Source: Pseudomonas syringae (GTDB lineage: Bacteria > Pseudomonadota > Gammaproteobacteria > Pseudomonadales > Pseudomonadaceae). From it: a stretch of 64,000 bases of DNA. Location: positions 8,524 to 72,523 of the forward strand of contig NZ_LGSI01000071.1 of the NCBI RefSeq assembly GCF_001698815.1, given 5' to 3'. Below, in pieces: positions 8,069 through 16,586 of this stretch (position 1 is its first letter; each line of letters starts with the position of its first letter). Made by a program: the position numbers and the translations under genes. The notes below the pieces were generated by a model that saw only the letters and a list, made by a program, of their open reading frames with translations, was not told where the DNA came from and made no database searches.

Positions 8069-9240
8069 CAGCCTTGCCAGCTCCGCAGACCGCGAGCGAT
8101 TCGCTCAACGGCTTGTTGCAGACGCGGCAGGCTCTGGGTGTATGCAAAACGCACGTGGTGACCCGCCTGAAAACGGCCGAAGTCCAGCCCAGGGGTGATC
8201 GCCACGTGCTCGGTTTCCAGAAAGTGTCGGCAAAACGCAAACGCATCGCCGCCGAACGCGCTGATGTCAGCATAAAGGTAAAACGCGCCCTCTGGCTCTA
8301 CTGCGATCTTGAAGCCCAGTTCACGCAAGGCTGGCAGCAGGAAGTCCCGGCGCAGGCCGAATTCGGCGCGGCGCTCTTCGAGAATTTCCAGGGTTTGCGG
8401 CTCGAAACAGGCCAGCGCGGCGTATTGCGCCATGCTCGGCGCACTGATGTAGAGGTTCTGCGCGAGTTTCTCCAGATCCGCGACCGCATCCGGCGGCGCG
8501 ACCAGCCAGCCCAAACGCCAGCCGGTCATGCCGAAATATTTCGAAAAACTATTAAGGACGAACGCCTCATCGTCGACTTCCAGCACGCTGGCCGCGTCAG
8601 TGCCGTAAGTCAGGCCATGGTAAATCTCGTCCACCACCAGATGACCGTTTCGCGCCTTGAGCGCTGCCGACAATGCCGCCAATTCATCGCGATGCAGCAG
8701 TGTGCCGGTGGGATTGGCGGGCGAAGCAACCAATGCGCCCACGCTGTCTTGATCCCAATGTTTAGCCACCAACTCGGGCGTCAGTTGATAACGCACGTCT
8801 GGACCGACTGGTACCAGTTGTGCGGCGCCTTCGACCAGTCGCAGAAAATGGCGATTACACGGATAGCCAGGATCGGCGAGCAACCAATGCTTGCCAGGAT
8901 CGACCAACAAGCTGCTGGCGAGCAACAGCGCACCGGAACCGCCGGGTGTCACCAGAATCCGGCCGGGATCGAGGCTCACGCCATAACGCTGGGCATAAAA
9001 TCCGGCAATGGCCTCGCGCAACTCCGGCAGGCCACGCGCGGCGGTGTAGCGGGTTTTGCCCGCAGCCAGCGCGGCTTGCCCGGCGGCAATGATCGGCGCC
9101 GCAGTGGTGAAGTCCGGCTCACCGATTTCCAGGTGAATGACATCGTGCCCCGCCGCCTGCAGTTCATTGGCCCGCGCCAGCAACGCCATGACATGAAAGG
9201 GTTCGATGGCGCGACTGCGCGCACTGTAGGGCTGAGCCAT
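8068..9240 (-). CDS. Class I/II PLP-dependent aminotransferase
   Basis: A 390-residue fold-type I aminotransferase of the AspC/AlaT-like group. Recognisable elements are HLEIGEPDF at the N-terminus, YTAARGLPELREAI, NPTGT, DEIYHGL, and the PLP-binding lysine K234 in NSFSKYFGMTGWRLGW. The substrate cannot be assigned from sequence; aspartate, alanine or aromatic amino acids are all possible. It leads a two-gene operon with sfsA, which it overlaps by one base. A clear ATG start is at 9238-9240. Confidence 0.9.
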   Translation of the reverse strand: MAQPYSARSRAIEPFHVMALLARANELQAAGHDVIHLEIGEPDFTTAAPIIAAGQAALAAGKTRYTAARGLPELREAIAGFYAQRYGVSLDPGRILVTPGGSGALLLASSLLVDPGKHWLLADPGYPCNRHFLRLVEGAAQLVPVGPDVRYQLTPELVAKHWDQDSVGALVASPANPTGTLLHRDELAALSAALKARNGHLVVDEIYHGLTYGTDAASVLEVDDEAFVLNSFSKYFGMTGWRLGWLVAPPDAVADLEKLAQNLYISAPSMAQYAALACFEPQTLEILEERRAEFGLRRDFLLPALRELGFKIAVEPEGAFYLYADISAFGGDAFAFCRHFLETEHVAITPGLDFGRFQAGHHVRFAYTQSLPRLQQAVERIARGLRSWQG

Positions 9241-9632
9241 TGGCCTTCCTTAATGATAAAAAACAGAGCCGGATAAACAGGCTGGATACCTTGCGCGAAC
9301 GATTCTACCCAACCTCGCGAGTGCCTGTGATTTAAAAAGACGAGGACAGCTCACCGCTGGGAATTTGCCCGTTTGACCAATGATTGAGGGGGTAAATATC
9401 CAAATGGGTGCAACTCAGCCTGCGAAAATCAATTCAGCCAAGGTTTTTTCCCACCCCATGCCGTGGCCGGAGCTATGATCAACTGTGCTGTCGTGCGCTC
9501 ATGCTCGACAACCGGGAGTAGCGCGCTCCGATTTGATCTGGTAAGTTCGCCCGCTTGCAGCCGCAGGGCCGGCAGGTGTCGGCGATGTATAAATCCTGCG
9601 CAATGGATTAAAGAGTGAGAGGCGGTCCATTC
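9241..9632. other. 392-base intergenic region upstream of dksA
   Basis: It separates the divergent aminotransferase and dksA genes and must contain both promoters. I see an AT-rich patch around 9370-9400 and a TATGAT near 9475 without a convincing -35. No RNA gene, repeat or ORF could be supported. Confidence 0.5.
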
Positions 9633-10076
9633 ATGCCCACCCAAGAAAAGCAGCAGAACAACCAGATAGCTGGTGACTTCAAACCTTACGAAATCAGTAA
9701 GGGCGAGGAGTACATGAGCGAAAAGATGCGTGCTCACTTCACCAAGATTCTTGGTGGCTGGAAGTTGCAGTTGATGCAAGAGGTCGATCGGACCATGCAT
9801 CACATGAAAGACGAAGCGGCCAACTTTCCGGATCCAGCAGATCGCGCCAGCCAGGAAGAAGAATTCAGCCTGGAGTTGCGCGCCCGTGATCGCGAGCGCA
9901 AGTTGATCAAGAAGATCGACAAGACGCTGCAGTTGATCGAAGACGAAGAATATGGCTGGTGTGAATCCTGCGGCGTAGAGATCGGCATCCGCCGCCTCGA
10001 AGCCCGCCCAACCGCCGACCTTTGCATCGACTGCAAGACGTTGGCGGAAATCAAGGAAAAGCAGGTCGGCAAGTAA
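9633..10076 (+). CDS. dksA: RNA polymerase-binding transcription factor DksA
   Basis: Binds the secondary channel of RNA polymerase and with ppGpp mediates the stringent response, repressing rRNA and activating biosynthetic promoters. 147 residues from the ATG at 9633; an in-frame upstream start at 9615 would add six residues but has no better ribosome site. The coiled coil carries the tip motif DPADRA (D67 and D70). The C-terminus has the four-cysteine zinc finger C110, C113, C131 and C134. gluQRS follows, as in most gammaproteobacteria. Confidence 0.97.
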   Translation: MPTQEKQQNNQIAGDFKPYEISKGEEYMSEKMRAHFTKILGGWKLQLMQEVDRTMHHMKDEAANFPDPADRASQEEEFSLELRARDRERKLIKKIDKTLQLIEDEEYGWCESCGVEIGIRRLEARPTADLCIDCKTLAEIKEKQVGK

Positions 10077-10098
10077 GCGACCCGCAGCCTTGAACCAG

Positions 10099-10120
10099 GG
10101 ACGCTTCGGCGTCCTTTGTT
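10099..10120 (+). terminator. dksA terminator
   Basis: A six-base GC stem GGACGC/GCGTCC around a TTCG tetraloop, followed by a T-rich stretch, lies 22 bases after the dksA stop. Confidence 0.75.
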
Positions 10121-10153
10121 GTTTCTGGATCTCCTGGGCAAACACTTGATTCT

Positions 10154-10241
10154 GTAGGAGCGAGGCTTGCCCGCGAAGAACGATTACGCGAATTGTCTGA
10201 CACACCGAGGCGATTGAATCGCGGGCAAGCCTCGCTCCAAC
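10154..10241. repeat. REP doublet (REPIN), type A
   Basis: The two 23-base arms 10154-10176 and 10219-10241 are exact inverted repeats containing GAGCGAGGCTTGCCCGCG. They flank a 42-base spacer. This is the typical two-REP unit mobilised by RAYT transposases in pseudomonads. It sits between dksA and gluQRS. Confidence 0.92.
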
Positions 10242-10287
10242 AAGCCAAATATCGAAGCCAGCCCCAATCTCCAGTAACATCGCGCCC

Positions 10288-11175
10288 ATGAATCCCTCTT
10301 CCTACATCGGGCGCTTTGCGCCGACGCCCAGCGGTTACCTGCACTTTGGCTCGCTGGTCGCAGCACTGGCCTCGTACCTCGACGCCCGCTCGGTTGGCGG
10401 TCTATGGCTGATGCGCATGGAAGATCTCGATCCACCGAGAGAAGTCCCGGGCGCGCAAGCCGCGATTGTCGATACCCTCGAACGCTACGGTTTTGAATGG
10501 GATGGCGAGCTGGTCAGTCAAAGCCAGCGCCATGACGCTTACGCACAGATCGTCAATCGCTGGCTCAGCCACGGGCTGGCGTATGCCTGCACATGCTCGC
10601 GCAAACAACTGGAGCCGTTCGCCGGGGTTTATCCGGGGATTTGCCGGGACGCCGGCCACGACTGGGAAAATGCCGCCATCCGCATTCGCGTGCCGGAAGT
10701 GCAGTATCAATTCGAGGATCGGGTTCAGGGCAACTTTCAGCAGCATCTGGGCCGTGAAGTCGGGGATTTCGTGATCAAACGCCGCGACGGCTTGTTCGCC
10801 TATCAACTGGCTGTGGTGATCGACGACGCCTGGCAAGGCATCACGGACGTGGTGCGCGGCGCCGACTTGCTTGACTCCACCCCGCGCCAGCTGTACCTCC
10901 AGGAATTGCTCGGCGTTCCAGCCCCTCGCTACCTGCATGTGCCACTGATCACGCAGCCGGACGGCAACAAACTGGGCAAATCCTATCGTTCGCCACCACT
11001 GGCGGCAGATCAAGCGACGCCTTTATTGTTGCGAGCGTTGCGTGCGCTGGGACAGCCGGTCGATAAGCAACTGGGTTACGGCACGCCACAAGAGGTCCTC
11101 AAGTGGGCAATCGGGCACTGGAACGCTGCGTTGATCCCCAAGGTTCGCAACCTTGAAGAAGCCCGGATAGACTGA
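10288..11175 (+). CDS. gluQRS: Glutamyl-Q tRNA(Asp) synthetase
   Basis: A truncated GluRS paralogue that attaches glutamate to queuosine at position 34 of tRNA-Asp. At 295 residues it has only the catalytic core, without the anticodon-binding domain. It shows the HIGH-like motif in RFAPTPSGYLHFGSL, the zinc-ligand stretch YACTCSRKQ, and KLGKS in place of KMSKS. The position directly after dksA is the usual one. The ATG at 10288 begins MNPSSYIGRFAP. Confidence 0.95.
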   Translation: MNPSSYIGRFAPTPSGYLHFGSLVAALASYLDARSVGGLWLMRMEDLDPPREVPGAQAAIVDTLERYGFEWDGELVSQSQRHDAYAQIVNRWLSHGLAYACTCSRKQLEPFAGVYPGICRDAGHDWENAAIRIRVPEVQYQFEDRVQGNFQQHLGREVGDFVIKRRDGLFAYQLAVVIDDAWQGITDVVRGADLLDSTPRQLYLQELLGVPAPRYLHVPLITQPDGNKLGKSYRSPPLAADQATPLLLRALRALGQPVDKQLGYGTPQEVLKWAIGHWNAALIPKVRNLEEARID

Positions 11176-11298
11176 GCTAGAGCGGTCGCGATCAACTTGT
11201 ATAGACGGGTGATGAAACGCCTCTTGCAGGTTGCGCGCCATCCGTTACCATGCCGCTCCTCATCCGCAGCAACGCGAACGAATCGCGAAGGAGGCCAA

Positions 11299-11475
11299 AT
11301 GTATATTTACCGATTGGTCCTGTTGCTGGTGGTAGGCATTTACCTGTTCTCTCCGGCCATCATGGATTGGTGGATAGATGCGACCGGCGCCTGGTATCGC
11401 CCGTATCTGCTGTGGCTGATCCTGATCGTGGTCACCTTCATTCTCCAGAGCCAACGAGATGCCGATGAGCTTTAG
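11299..11475 (+). CDS. cbrX: CbrX, 58-residue two-helix membrane protein
   Basis: A small protein with two hydrophobic segments (about residues 5-20 and 37-52) joined by a WWIDATGAWYRPY loop. GGAGG is well placed before the ATG. Its last 17 bases overlap the start of cbrA, so the two are translationally coupled. A small gene in this position has been named cbrX in Pseudomonas and affects cbrA expression (from memory). It may help insert or tune the transporter-like sensor CbrA. Confidence 0.85.
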   Translation: MYIYRLVLLLVVGIYLFSPAIMDWWIDATGAWYRPYLLWLILIVVTFILQSQRDADEL

Positions 11476-14413
11476 CCTGACCCAGATGATTCTGGTCAGC
11501 GCCGCCTATTTATTAGTGCTGTTCGGCGTGGCATGGATCAGCGAGCGCGGCGTCATTCCCCGCTGGATCATCCGTCACCCGCTGACCTACACCTTGTCGC
11601 TGGGTGTCTATGCCAGTGCCTGGGCGTTTTACGGGACGGTCGGCCTGGCCTATCAGTACGGCTACGGCTTTCTCTCCAGCTATCTCGGGGTTTCCGGGGC
11701 GTTCCTTTTGGCGCCGGTGTTGCTGTATCCGATCCTGAAAATCACCCGCACCTATCAGCTTTCATCGTTGGCCGATCTGTTTGCGTTCCGCTTCCGCAGC
11801 ACCTGGGCGGGCGCGCTGACCACTATTTTCATGCTGATCGGCGTACTGCCACTGCTCGCGTTGCAGATCCAGGCGGTGGCCGATTCCATTGGCATCCTCA
11901 CCCGCGAGCCGGTGCAGAACCGCGTCGCCCTGGCGTTTTGCGCGCTGATTACCCTGTTCACGATCTTCTTTGGCTCGCGACACATCGCCACCCGGGAGAA
12001 ACACGAAGGTTTGGTGTTCGCCATTGCCTTTGAGTCAGTGATCAAGCTCATCGCCATTGGCGGCATCGGCCTGTACGCGTTGTATGGCGTCTTTGATGGC
12101 CCGCAAGCGTTGGAACAATGGCTGTTGCAGAACCAGAGTGCGCTCGCAGCGCTGCATACACCGCTGCAGGAAGGCCCGTGGCGCACCTTGCTGCTGGTGT
12201 TCTTCGCCTCGGCCATCGTCATGCCACACATGTACCACATGACGTTTACCGAAAACCTCAGCCCGCGCTCGCTGGTCAGCGCCAGCTGGGGCCTGCCGCT
12301 GTTCCTGTTGTTGATGAGCCTGGCTGTGCCATTGATTCTCTGGGCCGGGCTCAAGCTCGGCGCGACCACCAGCCCGGAATACTTCACGCTAGGCATCGGC
12401 ATCGCAGTCAACAGCAAGGCGCTGGCTCTACTCGCCTATGTGGGCGGGCTGTCGGCGGCCAGCGGATTGATCATCGTCACGACCCTGGCCCTGTCGGGCA
12501 TGGCCTTGAATCATCTGGTTCTGCCGCTTTATCAGCCGCCCGCCGAAGGTAATATCTACCGTTGGCTGAAGTGGACCCGGCGCGGCCTGATCGTTGCGAT
12601 CATCATGGCTGGCTACGGTTTCTATCTATTGCTCGGCGCGCAACAGGATCTGGCTAATCTGGGTATCGTGGCGTTCGTGGCGACCCTGCAATTCCTGCCG
12701 GGGGTGCTTTCGGTCCTGTATTGGCCGGCGGCCAATCGTCGCGGATTCATCGCCGGCTTGCTGGCGGGCATCACGGTATGGATGGTCAGCATGCTGTTGC
12801 CGTTGATCGGCGACTTCCAGGGTTTTTATATCCCGCTGCTGAACATGATCTACGTTCTGGACGATACCAGCTGGCACATGGCGGCAATCGCCTCGCTGGC
12901 CGCCAACGTGTTGCTATTCACCCTGATTTCGCTGTTCAGCAATCCCAGCCCGGAAGAAGCCAGCGCCGCCGAAGCCTGCGCGGTGGACAACGTGCGCCGC
13001 CCGCAACGCCGCGAACTGCACGCCGCGTCGCCGCAGGAGTTCGCCACGCAACTGGCCAAGCCGCTGGGAGCCAAGGCTGCGCAGAAGGAAGTCGAGCAGG
13101 CGTTGCGCGATCTTTACTTGCCGTTTGATGAGCGTCGTCCTTACGCGCTGCGGCGTCTGCGCGATCGCATTGAAGCCAACCTGTCTGGACTGATGGGGCC
13201 CAGCGTGGCCCAGGACATGGTCGAGACCTTCCTGCCCTACAAGTCCGGTGGCGAAAACTACGTCACCGAAGATATCCACTTTATTGAAAGCCGCCTTGAG
13301 GATTACCACTCGCGCCTGACCGGGCTGGCTGCGGAGCTCGATGCCCTGCGCCGCTATCACCGGCAGACGTTGCAAGAGCTGCCAATGGGCGTGTGCTCGC
13401 TGGCCAAGGATCAAGAGATCCTGATGTGGAACAAGGCCATGGAAGAACTGACCGGCATCGCCGCCCAGCGCGTGGTCGGCTCGCGGCTTGAGACCATCAC
13501 CGACCCCTGGAAAGAGTTGCTGCTGGGTTTCATCAATCTTCCCGACGAGCATCTGCATAAGCAGCGCCTGGCACTTGATGGCCAGACCCGTTGGCTCAAT
13601 CTGCACAAAGCCGCTATCGACGAGCCCTTGGCCCCCGGCAACAGCGGCCTGGTATTGCTGGTCGAGGATTTGACCGACACGCAGATGCTCGAAGACAAAC
13701 TGGTGCACTCCGAGCGGCTGGCCAGCATCGGTCGTCTGGCCGCTGGCGTGGCTCATGAAATCGGCAACCCGATTACTGGCATCGCCTGCCTGGCGCAGAA
13801 CCTGCGTGAAGAGCGCGAAGACGATGGCGAACTGACCGAAATCAGCAGCCAGATCCTGGAACAGACCAAGCGTGTTTCACGGATCGTGCAGTCGCTGATG
13901 AGCTTCGCCCATGCGGGCGGTCATCAACATACCGACGAAGCGGTGTGCCTGGCCGAGGTGGCGCAGGATGCCATTGGTCTGCTTGCACTGAACCGGCGCA
14001 ACTTCGAAGTGCATTTCTATAACCTGTGCGATCCCGAACACTGGGTCGATGGCGACCCGCAACGGCTGGCCCAGGTGCTTATCAATCTGCTCTCCAATGC
14101 CCGCGACGCGTCGCCTGCGGGCAGTGCGGTGCGGGTCCGGAGCGAAGTTTCCGAACACACTGTCGACCTGATTGTGGAAGACGAAGGCAGTGGCATTCCG
14201 AAAGCAATCATGGATCGATTGTTCGAACCTTTCTTCACCACCAAGGATCCAGGTGAAGGTACCGGACTGGGCCTCGCACTGGTCTATTCCATCGTTGAAG
14301 AGCATTATGGACAGATCACCATCGACAGCCCGGCCGACCCCGAGCACCAGCGCGGTACCCGTATTCGGGTGACATTGCCGCGACATGTCGAAGCGACGTC
14401 CGCTGTGAACTGA
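11459..14413 (+). CDS. cbrA: Sensor histidine kinase CbrA with sodium/solute symporter domain
   Basis: Sensor of the CbrAB system that controls carbon/nitrogen balance and catabolite repression in Pseudomonas. 984 residues. Residues 1-500 form an SLC5-type symporter domain with about 13 membrane helices. A linker, a PAS domain (about 630-740), and a HisKA domain follow, with the phospho-accepting His766 in VAHEIGNP. The HATPase domain carries NLLSNARDAS, DEGSGIP and GEGTGLGL. CbrA can take up histidine in P. putida and P. fluorescens (published for homologues). ATG codons at 11459 and 11465 are both possible. It is cotranscribed with cbrX and followed by cbrB. Confidence 0.97.
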   Translation: MPMSFSLTQMILVSAAYLLVLFGVAWISERGVIPRWIIRHPLTYTLSLGVYASAWAFYGTVGLAYQYGYGFLSSYLGVSGAFLLAPVLLYPILKITRTYQLSSLADLFAFRFRSTWAGALTTIFMLIGVLPLLALQIQAVADSIGILTREPVQNRVALAFCALITLFTIFFGSRHIATREKHEGLVFAIAFESVIKLIAIGGIGLYALYGVFDGPQALEQWLLQNQSALAALHTPLQEGPWRTLLLVFFASAIVMPHMYHMTFTENLSPRSLVSASWGLPLFLLLMSLAVPLILWAGLKLGATTSPEYFTLGIGIAVNSKALALLAYVGGLSAASGLIIVTTLALSGMALNHLVLPLYQPPAEGNIYRWLKWTRRGLIVAIIMAGYGFYLLLGAQQDLANLGIVAFVATLQFLPGVLSVLYWPAANRRGFIAGLLAGITVWMVSMLLPLIGDFQGFYIPLLNMIYVLDDTSWHMAAIASLAANVLLFTLISLFSNPSPEEASAAEACAVDNVRRPQRRELHAASPQEFATQLAKPLGAKAAQKEVEQALRDLYLPFDERRPYALRRLRDRIEANLSGLMGPSVAQDMVETFLPYKSGGENYVTEDIHFIESRLEDYHSRLTGLAAELDALRRYHRQTLQELPMGVCSLAKDQEILMWNKAMEELTGIAAQRVVGSRLETITDPWKELLLGFINLPDEHLHKQRLALDGQTRWLNLHKAAIDEPLAPGNSGLVLLVEDLTDTQMLEDKLVHSERLASIGRLAAGVAHEIGNPITGIACLAQNLREEREDDGELTEISSQILEQTKRVSRIVQSLMSFAHAGGHQHTDEAVCLAEVAQDAIGLLALNRRNFEVHFYNLCDPEHWVDGDPQRLAQVLINLLSNARDASPAGSAVRVRSEVSEHTVDLIVEDEGSGIPKAIMDRLFEPFFTTKDPGEGTGLGLALVYSIVEEHYGQITIDSPADPEHQRGTRIRVTLPRHVEATSAVN

Positions 14414-14435
14414 GACCGTCGAGAGAACCGAATCA

Positions 14436-15866
14436 ATGCCGCATATTCTGATCGTCGAAGACGAAACCATTATCCGCTCGGCCCTGCGTCGCCTGCTGGA
14501 ACGTAACCAGTACCAGGTCAGCGAAGCGGGTTCGGTGCAGGAAGCCCAGGAACGATTCAGCATCCCTTCGTTTGATCTGATCGTCAGTGATTTGCGCTTA
14601 CCGGGCGCGCCCGGCACCGAGTTGATCAAACTCGGTGAAGGCAAGCCCGTGCTGATCATGACCAGCTACGCCAGCCTGCGCTCGGCCGTGGACTCCATGA
14701 AAATGGGCGCCGTCGATTACATCGCCAAACCGTTCGATCACGACGAGATGCTCCAGGCCGTGGCGCGGATTCTGCGTGACCGTCAAACCGTGCAAAGCAT
14801 GCAGGCCGACCGCAGTCTGGCCAAGGCCAACGGTGCGGACAAAGGCGTGGTCGACAACAGCAATGGCGAAATCGGCATCATCGGCTCTTGCGCGCCGATG
14901 CAGGACCTTTACAGCAAGATTCGCAAGGTCGCGCCAACTGATTCCAATGTGTTGATCCAGGGAGAATCGGGCACCGGTAAGGAATTGGTGGCACGTGCGC
15001 TGCATAATCTTTCCCGCCGCGCCAAGGCGCCGATGATTTCGGTGAACTGCGCAGCGATCCCGGAAACCTTGATCGAGTCCGAACTGTTCGGCCACGAGAA
15101 AGGCGCCTTTACCGGAGCCAGCGCAGGTCGTGCCGGTCTGGTAGAAGCCGCCGACGGTGGCACATTGTTCCTCGATGAAATTGGCGAGCTGCCCCTCGAA
15201 GCCCAGGCGCGATTGCTGCGCGTGCTTCAGGAAGGCGAAATTCGCCGGGTTGGCTCGGTTCAGTCGCAAAAAGTCGACGTGCGCCTGATTGCTGCGACGC
15301 ACCGCGACCTGAAAAGCCTGGCCAAAGTCGGCCAGTTCCGCGAAGACCTTTATTACCGCCTGCACGTGATCGCGCTGAAACTGCCGGCCCTGCGTGAACG
15401 TGGCGCAGATGTCATCGACATCGCCCGTTCCTTTCTTGCCAGACAAAGCGCCAAGGTCGGTCGCACTGACCTGAAGTTTGCCCCGGACGCCGAACAAGCG
15501 ATTCGCCATTACACTTGGCCGGGCAACGTGCGCGAGCTGGAAAACGCTGTAGAACGCGCGGTCATTCTGTGCGAGAGCCCGGAAATTTCGGCCGAGCTGC
15601 TGGGCATCGACATCGAACTGAGCGACCTGGACGACGAGGACTTCATCGGCCTGCCCGCTCAGCATAATGCTTCCAGCTCCACCAGCCACGAGCCCACCGA
15701 AGACTTGTCCCTTGAGGATTACTTCCAGCATTTCGTCCTGGAACATCAGGATCACATGACTGAAACCGAGCTGGCACGCAAACTGGGCGTCAGCCGCAAG
15801 TGTCTGTGGGAGCGTCGTCAGCGCCTGGGCATCCCGCGCCGCAAAGGTGTGGCCAGCGAAACTTGA
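14436..15866 (+). CDS. cbrB: Sigma54-dependent response regulator CbrB
   Basis: An NtrC-family activator of 476 residues. The receiver domain has phospho-acceptor D52 in IVSDLRLPG. The AAA+ domain has Walker A GESGTGKE (from residue 176) and the sigma54-contacting GAFTGA loop (223-228). The C-terminus ends in a Fis-type helix-turn-helix around ELARKLGVSRKCLWERRQRLG. It activates crcZ, whose predicted sigma54 promoter lies 180 bases downstream of the stop. It sits 22 bases after cbrA in one operon. Confidence 0.97.
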   Translation: MPHILIVEDETIIRSALRRLLERNQYQVSEAGSVQEAQERFSIPSFDLIVSDLRLPGAPGTELIKLGEGKPVLIMTSYASLRSAVDSMKMGAVDYIAKPFDHDEMLQAVARILRDRQTVQSMQADRSLAKANGADKGVVDNSNGEIGIIGSCAPMQDLYSKIRKVAPTDSNVLIQGESGTGKELVARALHNLSRRAKAPMISVNCAAIPETLIESELFGHEKGAFTGASAGRAGLVEAADGGTLFLDEIGELPLEAQARLLRVLQEGEIRRVGSVQSQKVDVRLIAATHRDLKSLAKVGQFREDLYYRLHVIALKLPALRERGADVIDIARSFLARQSAKVGRTDLKFAPDAEQAIRHYTWPGNVRELENAVERAVILCESPEISAELLGIDIELSDLDDEDFIGLPAQHNASSSTSHEPTEDLSLEDYFQHFVLEHQDHMTETELARKLGVSRKCLWERRQRLGIPRRKGVASET

Positions 15867-15921
15867 TCGAGGAAGGCCGCGCAAGGCTCTAGCCCGAGCG
15901 TGCGCGCCTTGTGTCGAAGGT

Positions 15922-15968
15922 GTTACCTCAGCAGGTTCAACGTAACAAAAGCCGGGTCTTACGGTAAC
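15922..15968 (+). promoter_or_regulatory. Candidate CbrB upstream activating sites for crcZ
   Basis: GTTAC (15922-15926) with GTAAC (15942-15946), and TTACGGTAAC (15959-15968), lie 100-150 bases before the predicted crcZ start. GTTAC/GTAAC half-sites are the reported CbrB-type core; binding here is inferred. Confidence 0.6.
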
Positions 15969-15986
15969 GAAGTCCCGGCTTTTTTA
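15947..15986 (+). terminator. cbrB terminator
   Basis: AAAAGCCGGG (15947-15956) pairs with CCCGGCTTTT (15974-15983) and runs into six Ts. The loop contains the TTACGGTAAC element that may also bind CbrB. Confidence 0.85.
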
Positions 15987-16044
15987 TGCCACCAGAAAGC
16001 CATCCCAACCCCAGAGCGCCCGGTTTTAAAGGGTTTCTAAAAGT

Positions 16045-16060
16045 TGGCACAGGTTCTGCA
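16045..16060 (+). promoter_or_regulatory. Sigma54 promoter of crcZ
   Basis: TGGCACAGGTTCTGCA has the -24 GG and -12 GC twelve bases apart, predicting a start near 16071. Its position after cbrB and before A-rich RNA fits PcrcZ. Confidence 0.88.
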
Positions 16061-16070
16061 ATATCTCTGG

Positions 16071-16434
16071 TACAAGAACAACAAAAACTCGCAGTAGCAA
16101 AATCCATAATAAAAACAATACGTATCGACTCACGCATAACAAGAACAACACGGCGGAGGCGCAGCTAACTGATTCTTTTGGAGAGGAGTTGTATTTGGGG
16201 CTTGCCCCACGACCAGGCTGAGAACAACAAAAACTACCCTAAGGTAGCGCCTGAACTGGTTGGATCGAATGATCATTGCAACGCAGCGACCAAAGCAATC
16301 CGTTTGCTCTTGACTCCCGATTGGGAGGGTTCACAGACGAAAAGTCTCGTGAATGGGCACTCAACAAAAACAAAAAGCCCGAACAGACAATAAAAATAAA
16401 GAGCATAGACTTTGGGGGAGCTTCGGCTCCCCCA
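16071..16434 (+). ncRNA. crcZ: CrcZ, Crc/Hfq-sequestering small RNA
   Basis: A decoy RNA that binds Hfq (with Crc) through CA motifs and so lifts catabolite repression. The predicted transcript is about 364 nt from the sigma54 start to the end of a nine-base hairpin (16413-16434). I count six A-rich AANAANAA-type motifs, near 16074, 16113, 16138, 16222, 16363 and 16389. Location between cbrB and pcnB is the canonical crcZ locus. The final hairpin is not followed by a T-tract, so the true 3' end may lie further on. No ORF in this stretch is convincing. Confidence 0.9.
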
Positions 16435-16515
16435 GTAGCTTGCGCAATAAAGAAAGCCGTTCACCCCCTTCTTGTAAGCCTGTCGCGCAGCTTCCTACAC
16501 CATCCCCCGACTAAA

Positions 16516-16524
16516 TGCTAGAAT
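16516..16524 (+). promoter_or_regulatory. Possible extended -10 promoter of pcnB
   Basis: TGCTAGAAT is an extended -10 element about 63 bases before the pcnB start at 16587; no good -35 accompanies it. Confidence 0.4.
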
Positions 16525-16586
16525 CCCCGCCCATCGTGCGGTCACTCTTCGTTTTTGGCCGAATATTCCTTCAAACAGTGCATCCC

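Noticed and set aside
16413..16434. A confident intrinsic terminator for crcZ
   Set aside because: The stem is strong, but GTAGCT rather than Ts follows, so the 3' end was left approximate.
16178..16521. Short open frames between cbrB and pcnB
   Set aside because: They fall inside the crcZ transcript, lack ribosome sites and have compositions dominated by the A-rich decoy motifs.
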